From: Isobaculum melis | GTDB taxonomy: Bacteria > Bacillota > Bacilli > Lactobacillales > Carnobacteriaceae | Reading direction: 5' to 3' | NCBI RefSeq assembly: GCF_900111355.1 | Contig: NZ_FOHA01000002.1 | Location: 124,001 to 188,000 of the forward strand | Length of the DNA: 64,000 nucleotides | Shown: positions 1-7,337 of the stretch, one piece after another | Layout of the letters: every line of letters begins with the position of its first letter | Numbering within the stretch: position 1 is the first letter of the stretch | Made by a program: the position numbers and the translations under genes | The notes under the pieces: generated by a model | What the model was told of the DNA's origin: nothing | The model's database searches: none | What the model saw: only the letters and a program-made list of their open reading frames with translations

Positions 1-768
1 AAAGCCAGCATTTTTTAAAGCACGCTCCCCTAACATTTGGCCAGTTCCATGAAGCGGTGTAAAAACTAGCTTCATTTGGCTGTCCATTTCTTTAATTAAA
101 TCAGGATTAACTGTTACTGATCTTAATTCCTCTAAATAAGGGGTGTCAATCTCTTCTCCAATGATTTTCAACAATCCTGAAGCTTTTAAATCTGCTTCAT
201 TTGCAACTTTAATCGCTAAATTATTTTCAATACTACGAACATAGGTTGTTAACGCATCTGCATCATGAGGTGGCATTTGTCCTCCATCTGCACCATAAAC
301 TTTATAGCCATTATAAGCAGCTGGATTGTGACTTGCTGTAATCATAATCCCAGCAAAAGCATTTAAATGACGTACAGCAAATGATAGCTCTGGGGTAGGA
401 CGTAAACTTTCAAAAACATAAGATTGAATCCCATGAGCACCTAGTGTTTTAGCCGCCTCGATTGCAAATTCAGGAGATTTATGACGCGAATCATAAGCAA
501 TTGCCACACCACGTTTTTTAACCGCTTCACCTAGACTATCCATGAACAATGCTAACCCTTCAGTTGCTTGTCTCACTGTATAGCTATTCATCCGATTAAT
601 TCCTGCGCCAATAACCCCTCTCATTCCTGCTGTTCCAAATTCTAAAGGTGTGTAAAAAGCATCTTTTAAAGCAGCTATGTCTTGTTCTTTTTCGATTAAT
701 TCTTCCATTAATTCAGGCTCTAACGAAGCATCATTTTTCCAGTTCTCATAAATTGTTTGCCAATTCAT
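1..768 (-). CDS. pgcA: Alpha-phosphoglucomutase, N-terminal part (3' end outside window)
   Basis: Interconverts glucose-6-phosphate and glucose-1-phosphate in the cytoplasm, feeding UDP-glucose, glycolipid and wall-polymer synthesis with the GalU encoded near 32 kb. The first 256 codons are visible and the C-terminus lies beyond base 1. GTAGMRG is at residues 45-51 and the phosphoserine loop ITASHNP at 143-149, making Ser146 the catalytic residue. The ATG at 768 follows a GTGAGGGG ribosome site, with an extended -10 promoter further up. The ITASHNP form fits the PgcA group. A second, distant hexose-phosphate mutase near 27 kb has ITASHLP instead, so the two probably differ in substrate or use. 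Confidence 0.9.
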   Translation of the reverse strand, partial: MNWQTIYENWKNDASLEPELMEELIEKEQDIAALKDAFYTPLEFGTAGMRGVIGAGINRMNSYTVRQATEGLALFMDSLGEAVKKRGVAIAYDSRHKSPEFAIEAAKTLGAHGIQSYVFESLRPTPELSFAVRHLNAFAGIMITASHNPAAYNGYKVYGADGGQMPPHDADALTTYVRSIENNLAIKVANEADLKASGLLKIIGEEIDTPYLEELRSVTVNPDLIKEMDSQMKLVFTPLHGTGQMLGERALKNAGF

Positions 769-842
769 ATTGATTTACCCCTCACTTTTTTTAACATATT
801 TATTTCAGCTCAATTTAATTGATTGCATAGATTACAATGCTC

Positions 843-851
843 ATTATAGCA
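843..851 (-). promoter_or_regulatory. Extended -10 promoter for pgcA
   Basis: The minus strand reads TGCTATAAT, a perfect -10 hexamer with the TG extension, 75 bases ahead of the pgcA start. No good -35 hexamer is present at 17 bases, which is tolerated with an extended -10. Confidence 0.45.
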
Positions 852-900
852 TTTTATAAAATCCCTTTCATCCTTTGAATGAAAATATAATAAATTCTTA

Positions 901-929
901 TTGACTAACCAGAACGTACGTTTTATAAT
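901..929 (+). promoter_or_regulatory. Promoter of the SSB-like gene
   Basis: TTGACT at 901-906 and TATAAT at 924-929 are separated by exactly 17 bases. This is the best sigma-A-type promoter in the divergent pgcA/SSB-like region. A LexA-like box (912-923) fills the spacer and a second one lies downstream of the start point, so the promoter is probably repressed by LexA. Confidence 0.75.
912..923 (+). promoter_or_regulatory. LexA/DinR-type box 1
   Basis: GAACGTACGTTT fits the Gram-positive LexA consensus GAACRNRYGTTY at every position. It sits between the -35 and -10 elements, where bound LexA would block polymerase. Confidence 0.55.
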
Positions 930-940
930 ATCACCAACAG

Positions 941-952
941 GAACATTCGTTC
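941..952 (+). promoter_or_regulatory. LexA/DinR-type box 2
   Basis: GAACATTCGTTC has perfect GAAC and GTTC arms and one mismatch in the centre of the consensus. It lies between the -10 element and the ribosome site, 29 bases after box 1. Confidence 0.5.
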
Positions 953-970
953 TAAAAAGGAGGAGTTCTG

Positions 971-1285
971 ATGAACTACGCAAGTATCACAGGTACCATT
1001 ACATCTGATATTAAAATTATCCATACTAAAAATAATCGTCCCTTTGCGAGATTTACACTAGAAAATGAGCATCAAACCTTTAATTGCTTGATAGCCAATC
1101 AAAAAGCCTACCCTTTTACTTTCTATGTGATAAAAGGAGCTGTTATCACAATTGATGCAAGTATCAATGAACGGATGCAGCTCGTTGTAATGGACTATTT
1201 TGTTCATCAGCAACCCAATACCATCATTCTTGGCCGTGTTTTTAACTATCAGAAAAAAATTTATGCAAAGCTGCCCACATTCTAA
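971..1285 (+). CDS. Small SSB-like OB-fold protein, probably SOS-regulated
   Basis: A 104-residue protein whose start (YASITGTITSD, then RPFARFTLENEHQTFNCLI) follows the beta-strand pattern of the single-stranded-DNA-binding protein N-terminal OB fold. It lacks the Gln/Gly-rich linker and the acidic DDDxPF tail of housekeeping SSB, ending instead in KLPTF. That argues against recruitment of the usual SSB partners. A strong AAAAAGGAGGAG ribosome site precedes the ATG, and two LexA-like boxes flank the promoter. The inferred role is ssDNA binding during the DNA-damage response. The OB-fold call rests on a short similarity; it is monocistronic. Confidence 0.6.
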   Translation: MNYASITGTITSDIKIIHTKNNRPFARFTLENEHQTFNCLIANQKAYPFTFYVIKGAVITIDASINERMQLVVMDYFVHQQPNTIILGRVFNYQKKIYAKLPTF

Positions 1286-1292
1286 TAAAAAA

Positions 1293-1321
1293 ACTCAAAA
1301 TCAGTTTTCCCAATTTTGAGT
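1293..1321 (-). terminator. Terminator of trmL (also serves the plus-strand SSB-like gene)
   Basis: Nine-base arms ACTCAAAAT and ATTTTGAGT enclose an 11-base loop. On the minus strand the stem is followed by seven Ts, a strong intrinsic terminator for trmL. In the plus direction the T-tract is poor. Confidence 0.75.
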
Positions 1322-1331
1322 CATTCTTGCT

Positions 1332-1850
1332 TTATTTATAATCTGCTAGTTTATCCTGTTCATAGTGATGTGTTCGCTCTAAACCAGTAAACTGTTGTTG
1401 TCTTAGCGCTTCATAAATCACAATAGCTGCTGTATTGGATAAATTAAGGGAGCGGACATGTGTATCATCCATTGGAATTCTTAAACAGCGGGCTTCATTC
1501 TCCTTCATAAATGCTTCTGGTAGCCCAGTTGTTTCTTTTCCAAAAATAAAATAATGATTTTTTTGTGGATCTGAATAATCAACTTCACTATAAGTATGAT
1601 TTGCAAACTTCGTAATTAAATGAATTTCATCTTCCCCTACATACGCTAAGAAAGCTGCTAAGTCTTGATGGTAATGAATATCAACATCATGCCAATAATC
1701 TAACCCCGCTCTTTTTAAATGCTTATCATCTGTTGAGAAACCTAAAGGTTCAATCAGATGTAAAGAGGTATTTGTACCTGCACAAGTACGCGCAATATTT
1801 CCAGTATTGGCAGGAATTTGAGGCTCAAATAATACAATATGATTTGTCAC
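1332..1850 (-). CDS. trmL: tRNA (cytidine(34)-2'-O)-methyltransferase TrmL
   Basis: SPOUT-class methyltransferase that 2'-O-methylates the wobble base of tRNA-Leu isoacceptors. The start [21 protein letters not shown] is the family signature; the SAM-binding knot residues FGKETTGLP and [15 protein letters not shown] follow near the C-terminus. I chose the GTG at 1850 (172 residues). It has a GAAGGT ribosome site six bases upstream and gives the usual family N-terminus. An ATG at 1916 is in frame, but its 22 extra residues are encoded by the U-tract and hairpin of a structured leader. Expression therefore probably depends on read-through of that leader. Confidence 0.92.
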   Translation of the reverse strand: MTNHIVLFEPQIPANTGNIARTCAGTNTSLHLIEPLGFSTDDKHLKRAGLDYWHDVDIHYHQDLAAFLAYVGEDEIHLITKFANHTYSEVDYSDPQKNHYFIFGKETTGLPEAFMKENEARCLRIPMDDTHVRSLNLSNTAAIVIYEALRQQQFTGLERTHHYEQDKLADYK

Positions 1851-1883
1851 AACTTTACCTTCTTTCTTTACTACATCATCTCG

Positions 1884-1991
1884 AAAAAAAAAACGTAACA
1901 CTCCGGTGTCTAGCACTGCGGAAAGTTACGTTAATGAATAAAGCAGTCTATTCATTAACTTTTATCAACATCTGATGGATTTCTGATAAAA
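1884..1991 (-). ncRNA. Three-hairpin leader or small RNA with U10 tract ahead of trmL
   Basis: On the minus strand three hairpins follow each other without a gap. The first has 8-bp TTTTATCA arms (1991-1960). The second has 11-bp arms around GACTGCTT (1959-1930). The third has AACGTAAC/GTTACGTT arms (1932-1892) with inner CCG/CGG and GTG/CAC helices, and ends in ten Ts. Hairpins two and three compete for bases 1930-1932. The layout fits an attenuator for trmL or a free-standing small RNA of roughly 125 nt. I recognise no known riboswitch family. Confidence 0.55.
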
Positions 1992-2015
1992 ACGAACGAA
2001 CAATTGCTTTTATTT

Positions 2016-2044
2016 AATATAACACCACGATGGGATAGATGCAA
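2016..2044 (-). promoter_or_regulatory. Promoter of the trmL leader RNA
   Basis: TTGCAT (2044-2039) and TATATT (2021-2016) are 17 bases apart on the minus strand. The predicted start near 2009 lies just before the first hairpin of the structured leader. Confidence 0.5.
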
Positions 2045-2110
2045 TACTTTCTGAACATTCTCTCTAATTATATGCTTTTTTTCGGTATTTTCTCATCCTA
2101 TCCTCATAAA

Positions 2111-2962
2111 TCATTTTTTGCCAATTAAAAGGACAACATCGACTGTAATGCTTTTTAGTGGTTGTTTTTTAGCCTGCTCCACAGCTTCTTTTGTTGCACC
2201 CCATTGCAAGGGTGTCATTTCTAGCAAGTCAAAAAAATCATTTTCTTTTAAATCAAAAGAATAAGTGACTTGTTTTACAGTCATTTTGGGAAAGTGTTCT
2301 TTAAACTTATCAACCACTTCTTGATTAGAATAAGACTGCTTATTTGACTGATCTTGATACAATAATTGACGTAGCTCTCCTAAATAATTTTCAGCAGGAA
2401 CAACCTTGATCAGTTGTCCACCATCTGCGAGTAAACGTTTGAATTCTTGGTAATTCGATGGCGAAAAAATATTTAAAATGGTTTGATATTTTGCGGATGC
2501 AAAAGGAGATTTAGCTAAATCTGCGACACACCAAAAAGCTTGTTCAAAATGTGTAGCAGCTAACTGAACAGCATCCTTTGAAATATCAAAGCCAATCTTT
2601 GGCCCTTTTATCCCCTGATCTGCAAAAAAAGCCAACTGAGACCCTTCACCACATCCAACATCTAACAGCGCATCCTTCTTTTGATGCGCTGTTAGCTCTG
2701 GCATTATTGCCTTTAAGATGCCATTAAACAAACCAGCTTGTGCAATGCGATAACGGGATTGCAGCATTTCCTTGTCATACTCATTTTTAGAGGCTCCTAT
2801 CAAAAAGTATAAATTCCCCTTTTTAGCCAAATCAAAACGATGCCCCTTCTGGCAACACAAGCTATGCTCTTCAACCCCAATAAAATCGCTTTGACAAACT
2901 GGACATTGAAATAATGAATAATTTTCTTCTAAAAATAATTTTCCTCGTGTAATTTTTTTCAT
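2111..2962 (-). CDS. rlmA: 23S rRNA (guanine-N1)-methyltransferase, RlmA family
   Basis: SAM-dependent methyltransferase modifying a guanine in 23S rRNA helix 35 (RlmA(II)/TlrB branch in Gram-positives). The N-terminal zinc module CPVC...CC..GH occupies residues 18-40, and SAM motif I LDVGCGEG is near residue 100. The ATG at 2962 (283 residues) is preferred over the ATG at 2983: AAGGAAG lies eight bases before it, while the upstream ATG has no ribosome site. The gene stands alone, upstream of the trmL leader promoter and transcribed the same way. Confidence 0.88.
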   Translation of the reverse strand: MKKITRGKLFLEENYSLFQCPVCQSDFIGVEEHSLCCQKGHRFDLAKKGNLYFLIGASKNEYDKEMLQSRYRIAQAGLFNGILKAIMPELTAHQKKDALLDVGCGEGSQLAFFADQGIKGPKIGFDISKDAVQLAATHFEQAFWCVADLAKSPFASAKYQTILNIFSPSNYQEFKRLLADGGQLIKVVPAENYLGELRQLLYQDQSNKQSYSNQEVVDKFKEHFPKMTVKQVTYSFDLKENDFFDLLEMTPLQWGATKEAVEQAKKQPLKSITVDVVLLIGKK

Positions 2963-3065
2963 TGATTGCTTCCTTCTCTTCATCTTAAACTATCTTTTAT
3001 TTTATCATATTTTACAAATAATTGTTTTCATTCATTCACTTAACCTTCATTCAAATGCAAATCAC

Positions 3066-3096
3066 TTGACGAAATAGGTCCCATTAATGGTAATAT
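3066..3096 (+). promoter_or_regulatory. Probable promoter of the MBL-fold hydrolase gene
   Basis: TTGACG at 3066-3071 and TAATAT at 3091-3096 are 19 bases apart, with a TG extension before the -10. The 5' UTR is about 100 bases and holds an unused AAGGAGG at 3109-3115. Confidence 0.4.
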
Positions 3097-3200
3097 ACTT
3101 TTTAAATAAGGAGGAAAAATAAAGATTAAAGCCATTTTATAAACCAATACACAGGAACGAAAACTTCTAAGAAGATAAAAATAAATAAAGGAGTTTCCAA

Positions 3201-3920
3201 ATGAAATGTATCAATAATGAAACCACTTATCAACTCACAACTCTTCCAGGAATTTTTCCTGTAAATGTTTTTATCATTGAAGAAGCAAATAGCTTAACTT
3301 TAATTGACACGGGAATCGAAGAAAGTGCAGCTGATATTATCCATAGAATTGAACAATTTGAAAAAAAGTTAGAAACTATTATCATTACCCATTCACATAG
3401 TGATCATATTGGCTCTTTAGCCCAGCTTAAAAATAGCTATCCAGATGCCAAAGTAATGATGAGCAAAAAAGAATACCAAATGAGCTTAGCACCAATTGAT
3501 GAACAGCAAGCAAAATATCAAACCACAGGAGCTCCTGTCTTACCACTTCCTGTTCAACTAGATCAACTAGTAGAAGATGGAGACCAAATAGGCTCTTTAA
3601 CAGTGATTGAAACACCTGGTCATACGCCTGGTTCTATTTCATTATTAGATCATCGAACCAACCATCTTTTTGTTGGAGATTTATTTCAAACACATGGTGG
3701 CCACGGAATTGCAGGAGATATTCAACCACTCTTTCCTCTTCCTGGAAAATCTACTTGGGATTTTGAAGAAGCGATTAATTCAACTGAAAAAATTTGCACC
3801 TATCAAGCAACGATTGTTGCAACAGCCCATGGAGAATGGTTAACTGTTCCTAATGAGGAGCTAACTGCGATGATTGAAGTCGCTCAGCATAAATTAGCTA
3901 AAAAAAGAAAAGCCATTTAA
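3201..3920 (+). CDS. MBL-fold metallo-hydrolase
   Basis: Metallo-beta-lactamase-fold hydrolase of 239 residues. The dinuclear metal site is visible: HSHSDH at residues 64-69, His141 in TPGHTPGS and Asp160 in VGDLF, with a late TAHGEW supplying another ligand. This layout is typical of glyoxalase-II-like and YobT-like hydrolases of unknown substrate. It is translated from an ATG behind AAAGGAG. Its stop codon lies in the loop of a terminator hairpin shared with the convergent kinase gene. No substrate can be named from the sequence. Confidence 0.8.
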   Translation: MKCINNETTYQLTTLPGIFPVNVFIIEEANSLTLIDTGIEESAADIIHRIEQFEKKLETIIITHSHSDHIGSLAQLKNSYPDAKVMMSKKEYQMSLAPIDEQQAKYQTTGAPVLPLPVQLDQLVEDGDQIGSLTVIETPGHTPGSISLLDHRTNHLFVGDLFQTHGGHGIAGDIQPLFPLPGKSTWDFEEAINSTEKICTYQATIVATAHGEWLTVPNEELTAMIEVAQHKLAKKRKAI

Positions 3921-3934
3921 GGCTTTTCTTTTTT
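3901..3934. terminator. Bidirectional terminator with both stop codons in its loop
   Basis: Fourteen-base arms (AAAAAAGAAAAGCC and its complement) enclose the loop ATTTAA. The stop of the plus-strand hydrolase (3918-3920) and that of the minus-strand kinase (3919-3917) overlap in this loop. A- and T-runs on both sides make it work in both directions. Confidence 0.85.
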
Positions 3935-4867
3935 TAACTGACTTAAAGGAAAACGAATACTAAATGTTGTTTTTTCATAAGGAATACTACTTAAAGTAAT
4001 CGTCCCTTCCATCGCTTCGACTAACCGTTTGGTAATCGTCAGGCCTAGCCCACTCCCTTGATATTTTTTATTTCTAGAATCCTCTAGGGTATATAGCCGT
4101 TCAAATACTTTGTCCTGATGCGCCTCAACAATACCTTTTCCTTTATCCATAATATTTAACCAAACATAACTTCGATCAGAAAAAATTTGAATGCCCAAAT
4201 ATTTTCCATCAGTTGCATAAGCCAACACATTTTGTAACAAATTTTCAATGATTCTTTTTACAGCCAATGAGTCTCCATCAACTAAAATAGATGTCTCTGG
4301 AATGATAATTTCCACTGAAAACTGATTTTCATGAAATAATTGATAGAAGTTAAGCAATGTTTCTTTGGCCAAATTACCAATATCAAATGTTTCAGCCTTT
4401 AAATGAACATCACCTGACTCTAATTTCGCTAAGTCAAAAAAGGTATGCATCAATTCCAAGACTTCATAAATTTTTTGTTGGATTTTTATTAATTTATGTT
4501 TTCTTTCTTCATCAGTTATTTGCACTTCTTCATTCAAAGTCTCTATATAGCCTAAAATAACAGTTAAAGGTGTCTTTAAATCATGAGAAATATTAGCCAA
4601 CATTTTTCTCATACTATCATCTGAAGCCATCGTTAGAGCTTTATTTTTTTGATTTAATGCAATCAATTGATTTAAACTGACTAACAACTTTTGAATTTCC
4701 TCATCAGAAGTAAATAACAATAGCTTCTCATCTGTTTCACTTGCTTGAATGCGCATTAACTCTTGGCGAATAACTAGAATATTTTTTGATTGCTCACGAT
4801 ACTTCAATAAGTAAATCACAAAAAAACTAAAAGAAATTACTGCTAAAGCACTTACTAATAACATCAT
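3917..4867 (-). CDS. Sensor histidine kinase
   Basis: Membrane histidine kinase of 316 residues. Only one clear transmembrane segment (about 3-21) is present, with no extracellular loop. The HisKA box ISHDLKTPLT places the phosphorylated histidine at 95. N (ENLLQNVLAYA), G1 (DKGKGI) and G2 (GSGLGL) boxes follow. Without an outside domain it probably senses the membrane or a partner protein. Its start overlaps the response regulator stop by four bases (ATGA), so the two are translationally coupled. The signal and target genes cannot be read from the context. Confidence 0.88.
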   Translation of the reverse strand: MMLLVSALAVISFSFFVIYLLKYREQSKNILVIRQELMRIQASETDEKLLLFTSDEEIQKLLVSLNQLIALNQKNKALTMASDDSMRKMLANISHDLKTPLTVILGYIETLNEEVQITDEERKHKLIKIQQKIYEVLELMHTFFDLAKLESGDVHLKAETFDIGNLAKETLLNFYQLFHENQFSVEIIIPETSILVDGDSLAVKRIIENLLQNVLAYATDGKYLGIQIFSDRSYVWLNIMDKGKGIVEAHQDKVFERLYTLEDSRNKKYQGSGLGLTITKRLVEAMEGTITLSSIPYEKTTFSIRFPLSQLKKEKP

Positions 4868-5577
4868 AAATTGTCACCTAATTTATAACCGATTCCCCAA
4901 ATAGTTTGAATATATACAGGTTTTGAGGGCTCATCTTCAATTTTTTCTCTCAAACGCCTCATATGGACATTAATGACATTTTCATCTCCATAATAAGACT
5001 CTGCCCAAACATGTTCATAGATTTGTGCTTTAGTGAAGACTTGCTTAGGTGAAGAAACGAGTAAATCTAATATATTAAATTCTTTACTGGTTAATTTTAA
5101 AGCCTCTCCATTTTTTTTCACAGAAAAACTTAATTTCTCAATTTCTAACGCACCAATCTTTATAACTTCTGCTTCTTTTTGAACCTGTTTGACTTCCCCA
5201 ACTTGATATTGAGAAACTCTACGTAAAGTTGCTTGCACACGAGCCACCAACTCTAGCATTGAAAAGGGCTTGGTTAAATAATCATCTGCACCAAAACCCA
5301 AACCTAAGGCCTTATCAATCTCACTATCTTTAGCCGAAATAATCATCACAGGTGTCGTATGCTCCTTACGAATTTCTTGTAGAAATTGCATTCCATCAAG
5401 CTTTGGCATCATTAAGTCTAATAAAATAAAATGAATCGTCTGCTGATGAAACAATGTTAAAGCTTCTTCTCCATCATAGGCACAAAAAACTTGATAGCCT
5501 TCTTTTAATAGTCTTTCTTCAATCATTTGACTAATATCTACATCATCTTCTATAATTAAAATCGTTTCTTTTATCAT
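4864..5577 (-). CDS. OmpR/PhoB-family response regulator
   Basis: A 237-residue DNA-binding response regulator. The receiver domain has the acidic pair EDD at 10-12, phospho-acceptor Asp54 in LLDLMMP, the SAK motif and the KPFS loop. The C-terminal winged helix carries LTSKEFNILDLL and ends in the family-typical VYIQTIWGIGYKL. It is the first gene of a two-gene operon with the kinase downstream. The closest relatives I can suggest are the YcbL/SaeR-like regulators, without certainty. Confidence 0.9.
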   Translation of the reverse strand: MIKETILIIEDDVDISQMIEERLLKEGYQVFCAYDGEEALTLFHQQTIHFILLDLMMPKLDGMQFLQEIRKEHTTPVMIISAKDSEIDKALGLGFGADDYLTKPFSMLELVARVQATLRRVSQYQVGEVKQVQKEAEVIKIGALEIEKLSFSVKKNGEALKLTSKEFNILDLLVSSPKQVFTKAQIYEHVWAESYYGDENVINVHMRRLREKIEDEPSKPVYIQTIWGIGYKLGDNL

Positions 5578-5633
5578 ATGTACCTACCTTTAGCTTATTC
5601 TTTCTTTTATTATACACTAATCTTTCTGTTTAT

Positions 5634-5661
5634 AAAAAAAAGCTAACAAATTTTGTTAGCT
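5634..5661 (-). terminator. Terminator of the Nudix-like gene
   Basis: On the minus strand AGCTAACAA pairs with TTGTTAGCT around a short loop, followed by seven or more Ts. It lies directly downstream of the Nudix-like stop and isolates it from the two-component operon. Confidence 0.8.
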
Positions 5662-5674
5662 AGTAAATTCTTTT

Positions 5675-6298
5675 TTATTTATTTAATTTTGATGCTATCC
5701 CAGCAAAAACTTGCTCATAATAAGCAATTTGGTGTGGCAGCATATCATCAATTGAAAAAGGCCATTGCTTTTCAATTCGTTGACCCGTTTCATCATAAAT
5801 AAAACCAGAGCCTAAGATCACATTCTTTTGCTCAGACAATAAATCAGATAATTGTGAAAAGGGAACTTCTATCATCCCCTGACAATCTTGCTTTTGAATT
5901 TGATAGACATCCATTAATGACTGGTCTGTTACATATAAGTAGACATGGGCAAACTCTCGATTCAGGGTTGTTTCACTCATAATGTTATCTTGAATAATCC
6001 CTATAAATTGTAATTCCTTAAAGAAAAGATCTAAACCAAGCTGTGCTTCAATTTTCTTTACACCATCTTGCATTCTTTCAGTGGCTAACAGCTCTCCTGT
6101 TACCGCAACATCTAAAAAATTAGGGAAATCCTGTTTGCTCTGACTTCTGATTTGTAACTGAACAAACCACTCTTCCTCTCGTTTAGACACCATCCAACAA
6201 TGAAAAGTCTCATGCCAAAGACCTTTTTTATGGATGTTTTCAAGCGTTTCATCTCCTAAATGATGATAATTTTCATCAAAATACTTTACTACTTCCAT
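5675..6298 (-). CDS. Nudix-fold protein with degenerate Nudix box
   Basis: A 207-residue protein resembling the YfcD/IPP-isomerase-like Nudix family. GLWHETFHCWMV (26-37) and the QIRSQSKQDFPNFLDVAVTGE stretch (49-69) fit that family. Where the Nudix box should read GX5EX7REUXEEXGU, residues 68-89 read GELLATE...KKIEAQLGL. Relative to the consensus, the three Glu residues of REUXEE are Lys, Ala and Gln, and one spacer residue is missing. The metal site is therefore probably lost, which suggests a binding or regulatory role. The ATG follows GAGGG by six bases. It is monocistronic. Confidence 0.65.
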   Translation of the reverse strand: MEVVKYFDENYHHLGDETLENIHKKGLWHETFHCWMVSKREEEWFVQLQIRSQSKQDFPNFLDVAVTGELLATERMQDGVKKIEAQLGLDLFFKELQFIGIIQDNIMSETTLNREFAHVYLYVTDQSLMDVYQIQKQDCQGMIEVPFSQLSDLLSEQKNVILGSGFIYDETGQRIEKQWPFSIDDMLPHQIAYYEQVFAGIASKLNK

Positions 6299-6373
6299 CG
6301 TTATCCCTCACTACCTTCATGTTTAATAGCCTTATTACTATCATAACAGAATAAAAGAAATAACGCATTTTTG

Positions 6374-6700
6374 TTATAACTCAATAACAACTTCTTCGAA
6401 TTTACTGATTAGCTCCAAACACTTTTTATTTAACCAAGCGCTATCCACATCAATCTTCTCCTTATGAATAGTTGGGATAACTTCATTATCAAAATAAGAT
6501 AATGGTAATAATTGATTATCAATTAGTTCGACCTTCATTTTAGGATGATAAGAAAAATCACCACAATATCCTGGAACCAAGCAGGCTATTTCATAGTGTG
6601 TTTGATCCAGCTTTTTGATTCGATAATAATGACCTGCATACTCTTTTTTCTCTTCATCAAAATGTTGTAGTAATTGACAAAATCTTGTACCTAATGTCAT
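6374..6700 (-). CDS. Hypothetical protein, 108 residues
   Basis: I do not recognise this protein. It is a short soluble protein with a high Lys/Glu/Tyr content, no signal peptide and no transmembrane segment. Notable stretches are YYRIKKL, CLVPGYCGDFSY and a C-terminal helix ending EEVVIEL. The ATG follows a GAGGAG-type site. A minus-strand TATAAT (6745-6740) with TTGACC 19 bases away is a plausible promoter. The gene is divergent from the VOC-family gene. Confidence 0.6.
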   Translation of the reverse strand: MTLGTRFCQLLQHFDEEKKEYAGHYYRIKKLDQTHYEIACLVPGYCGDFSYHPKMKVELIDNQLLPLSYFDNEVIPTIHKEKIDVDSAWLNKKCLELISKFEEVVIEL

Positions 6701-6798
6701 CTTTTTAACTGCTCCTCTCTTCTAAGTTTCGCTACTTTTATTATAGCTTACAACAAACACAATCGGTCAAGCAAATTTATCGTATTTTTCTTATTTCT

Positions 6799-6807
6799 TG
6801 TTATACT
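6799..6807 (+). promoter_or_regulatory. Extended -10 promoter of the VOC-family gene
   Basis: TGTTATACT forms an extended -10, 27 bases before the ATG at 6835. An AAGGGAGG ribosome site lies between them. No clear -35 is seen. Confidence 0.4.
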
Positions 6808-6834
6808 CAAAGTAATAAAAAGGGAGGTCTTTCT

Positions 6835-7248
6835 ATGTATCAAAGGAAAACATCTATTTCAACTTTTCTAACATTTGGTGGAACTGCAGACGAAGCTGTC
6901 ACATTTTATCTTTCCTTATTTCCAAATGAAAGTCACCTGTTATCCAAAACCACTTTTAAGGAAGGTCAGCCTGGAATTGCCGGATCAATCTTAAACCTGA
7001 CCTTTGACATTCGTGGGCAATCCTTTATGGCAATGGATATGGAAGAAAAGTATCTTACCAATTTTTCTTGGGCAACCTCAATTCTTGTCCAGTGTACAGA
7101 TGAAACAGAATTTGATCGTCTCTTTCAAGCTTTTTCAAAGCAAGGGCATGTGATGATGGGACCAGAGGCTATCATGGATTTAAATAAAGCTTGCTGGGTT
7201 ACTGATCGCTTTGGTGTAACTTGGCAACTCATTTGGTCTGAATCATAA
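6835..7248 (+). CDS. VOC-superfamily protein, PhnB-like
   Basis: A 137-residue vicinal-oxygen-chelate fold protein of the PhnB/3-demethylubiquinone-methyltransferase-like group. The start TFLTFGGTADEAVTFYLSLFPN and the end WVTDRFGVTWQLI are the two family anchor motifs, one per beta-alpha-beta-beta-beta module. Such proteins are often dimeric metal enzymes or binding proteins, but the substrate is unknown. The start at 6835 has an AAGGGAGG ribosome site. It is monocistronic and ends at a strong hairpin that belongs to a dispersed repeat family. Confidence 0.82.
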   Translation: MYQRKTSISTFLTFGGTADEAVTFYLSLFPNESHLLSKTTFKEGQPGIAGSILNLTFDIRGQSFMAMDMEEKYLTNFSWATSILVQCTDETEFDRLFQAFSKQGHVMMGPEAIMDLNKACWVTDRFGVTWQLIWSES

Positions 7249-7254
7249 AAAAAG

Positions 7255-7296
7255 AAGGGAGTGGGACAAAACTAAAAAGTTTTATCCCACCCCCTT
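7255..7296. repeat. Dispersed terminator-like hairpin repeat, copy 1
   Basis: Arms GTGGGACAAAACT (7261-7273) and AGTTTTATCCCAC (7278-7290), extended by G- and C-rich flanks, form a very stable hairpin that also terminates the VOC gene. Related hairpins with the GACAAAAC...GTTTT core occur near 31.8, 39.05 and 52.0 kb. Confidence 0.7.
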
Positions 7297-7337
7297 AATT
7301 ACTTCTAAAAAAGCATAAATTGCCTCCGTAAACGGTG

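Noticed and set aside
1851-1916. N-terminal extension of TrmL from the ATG at 1916
   Set aside because: The extra codons come from a hairpin and poly-T tract. The GTG at 1850 has a good ribosome site and matches the family start.
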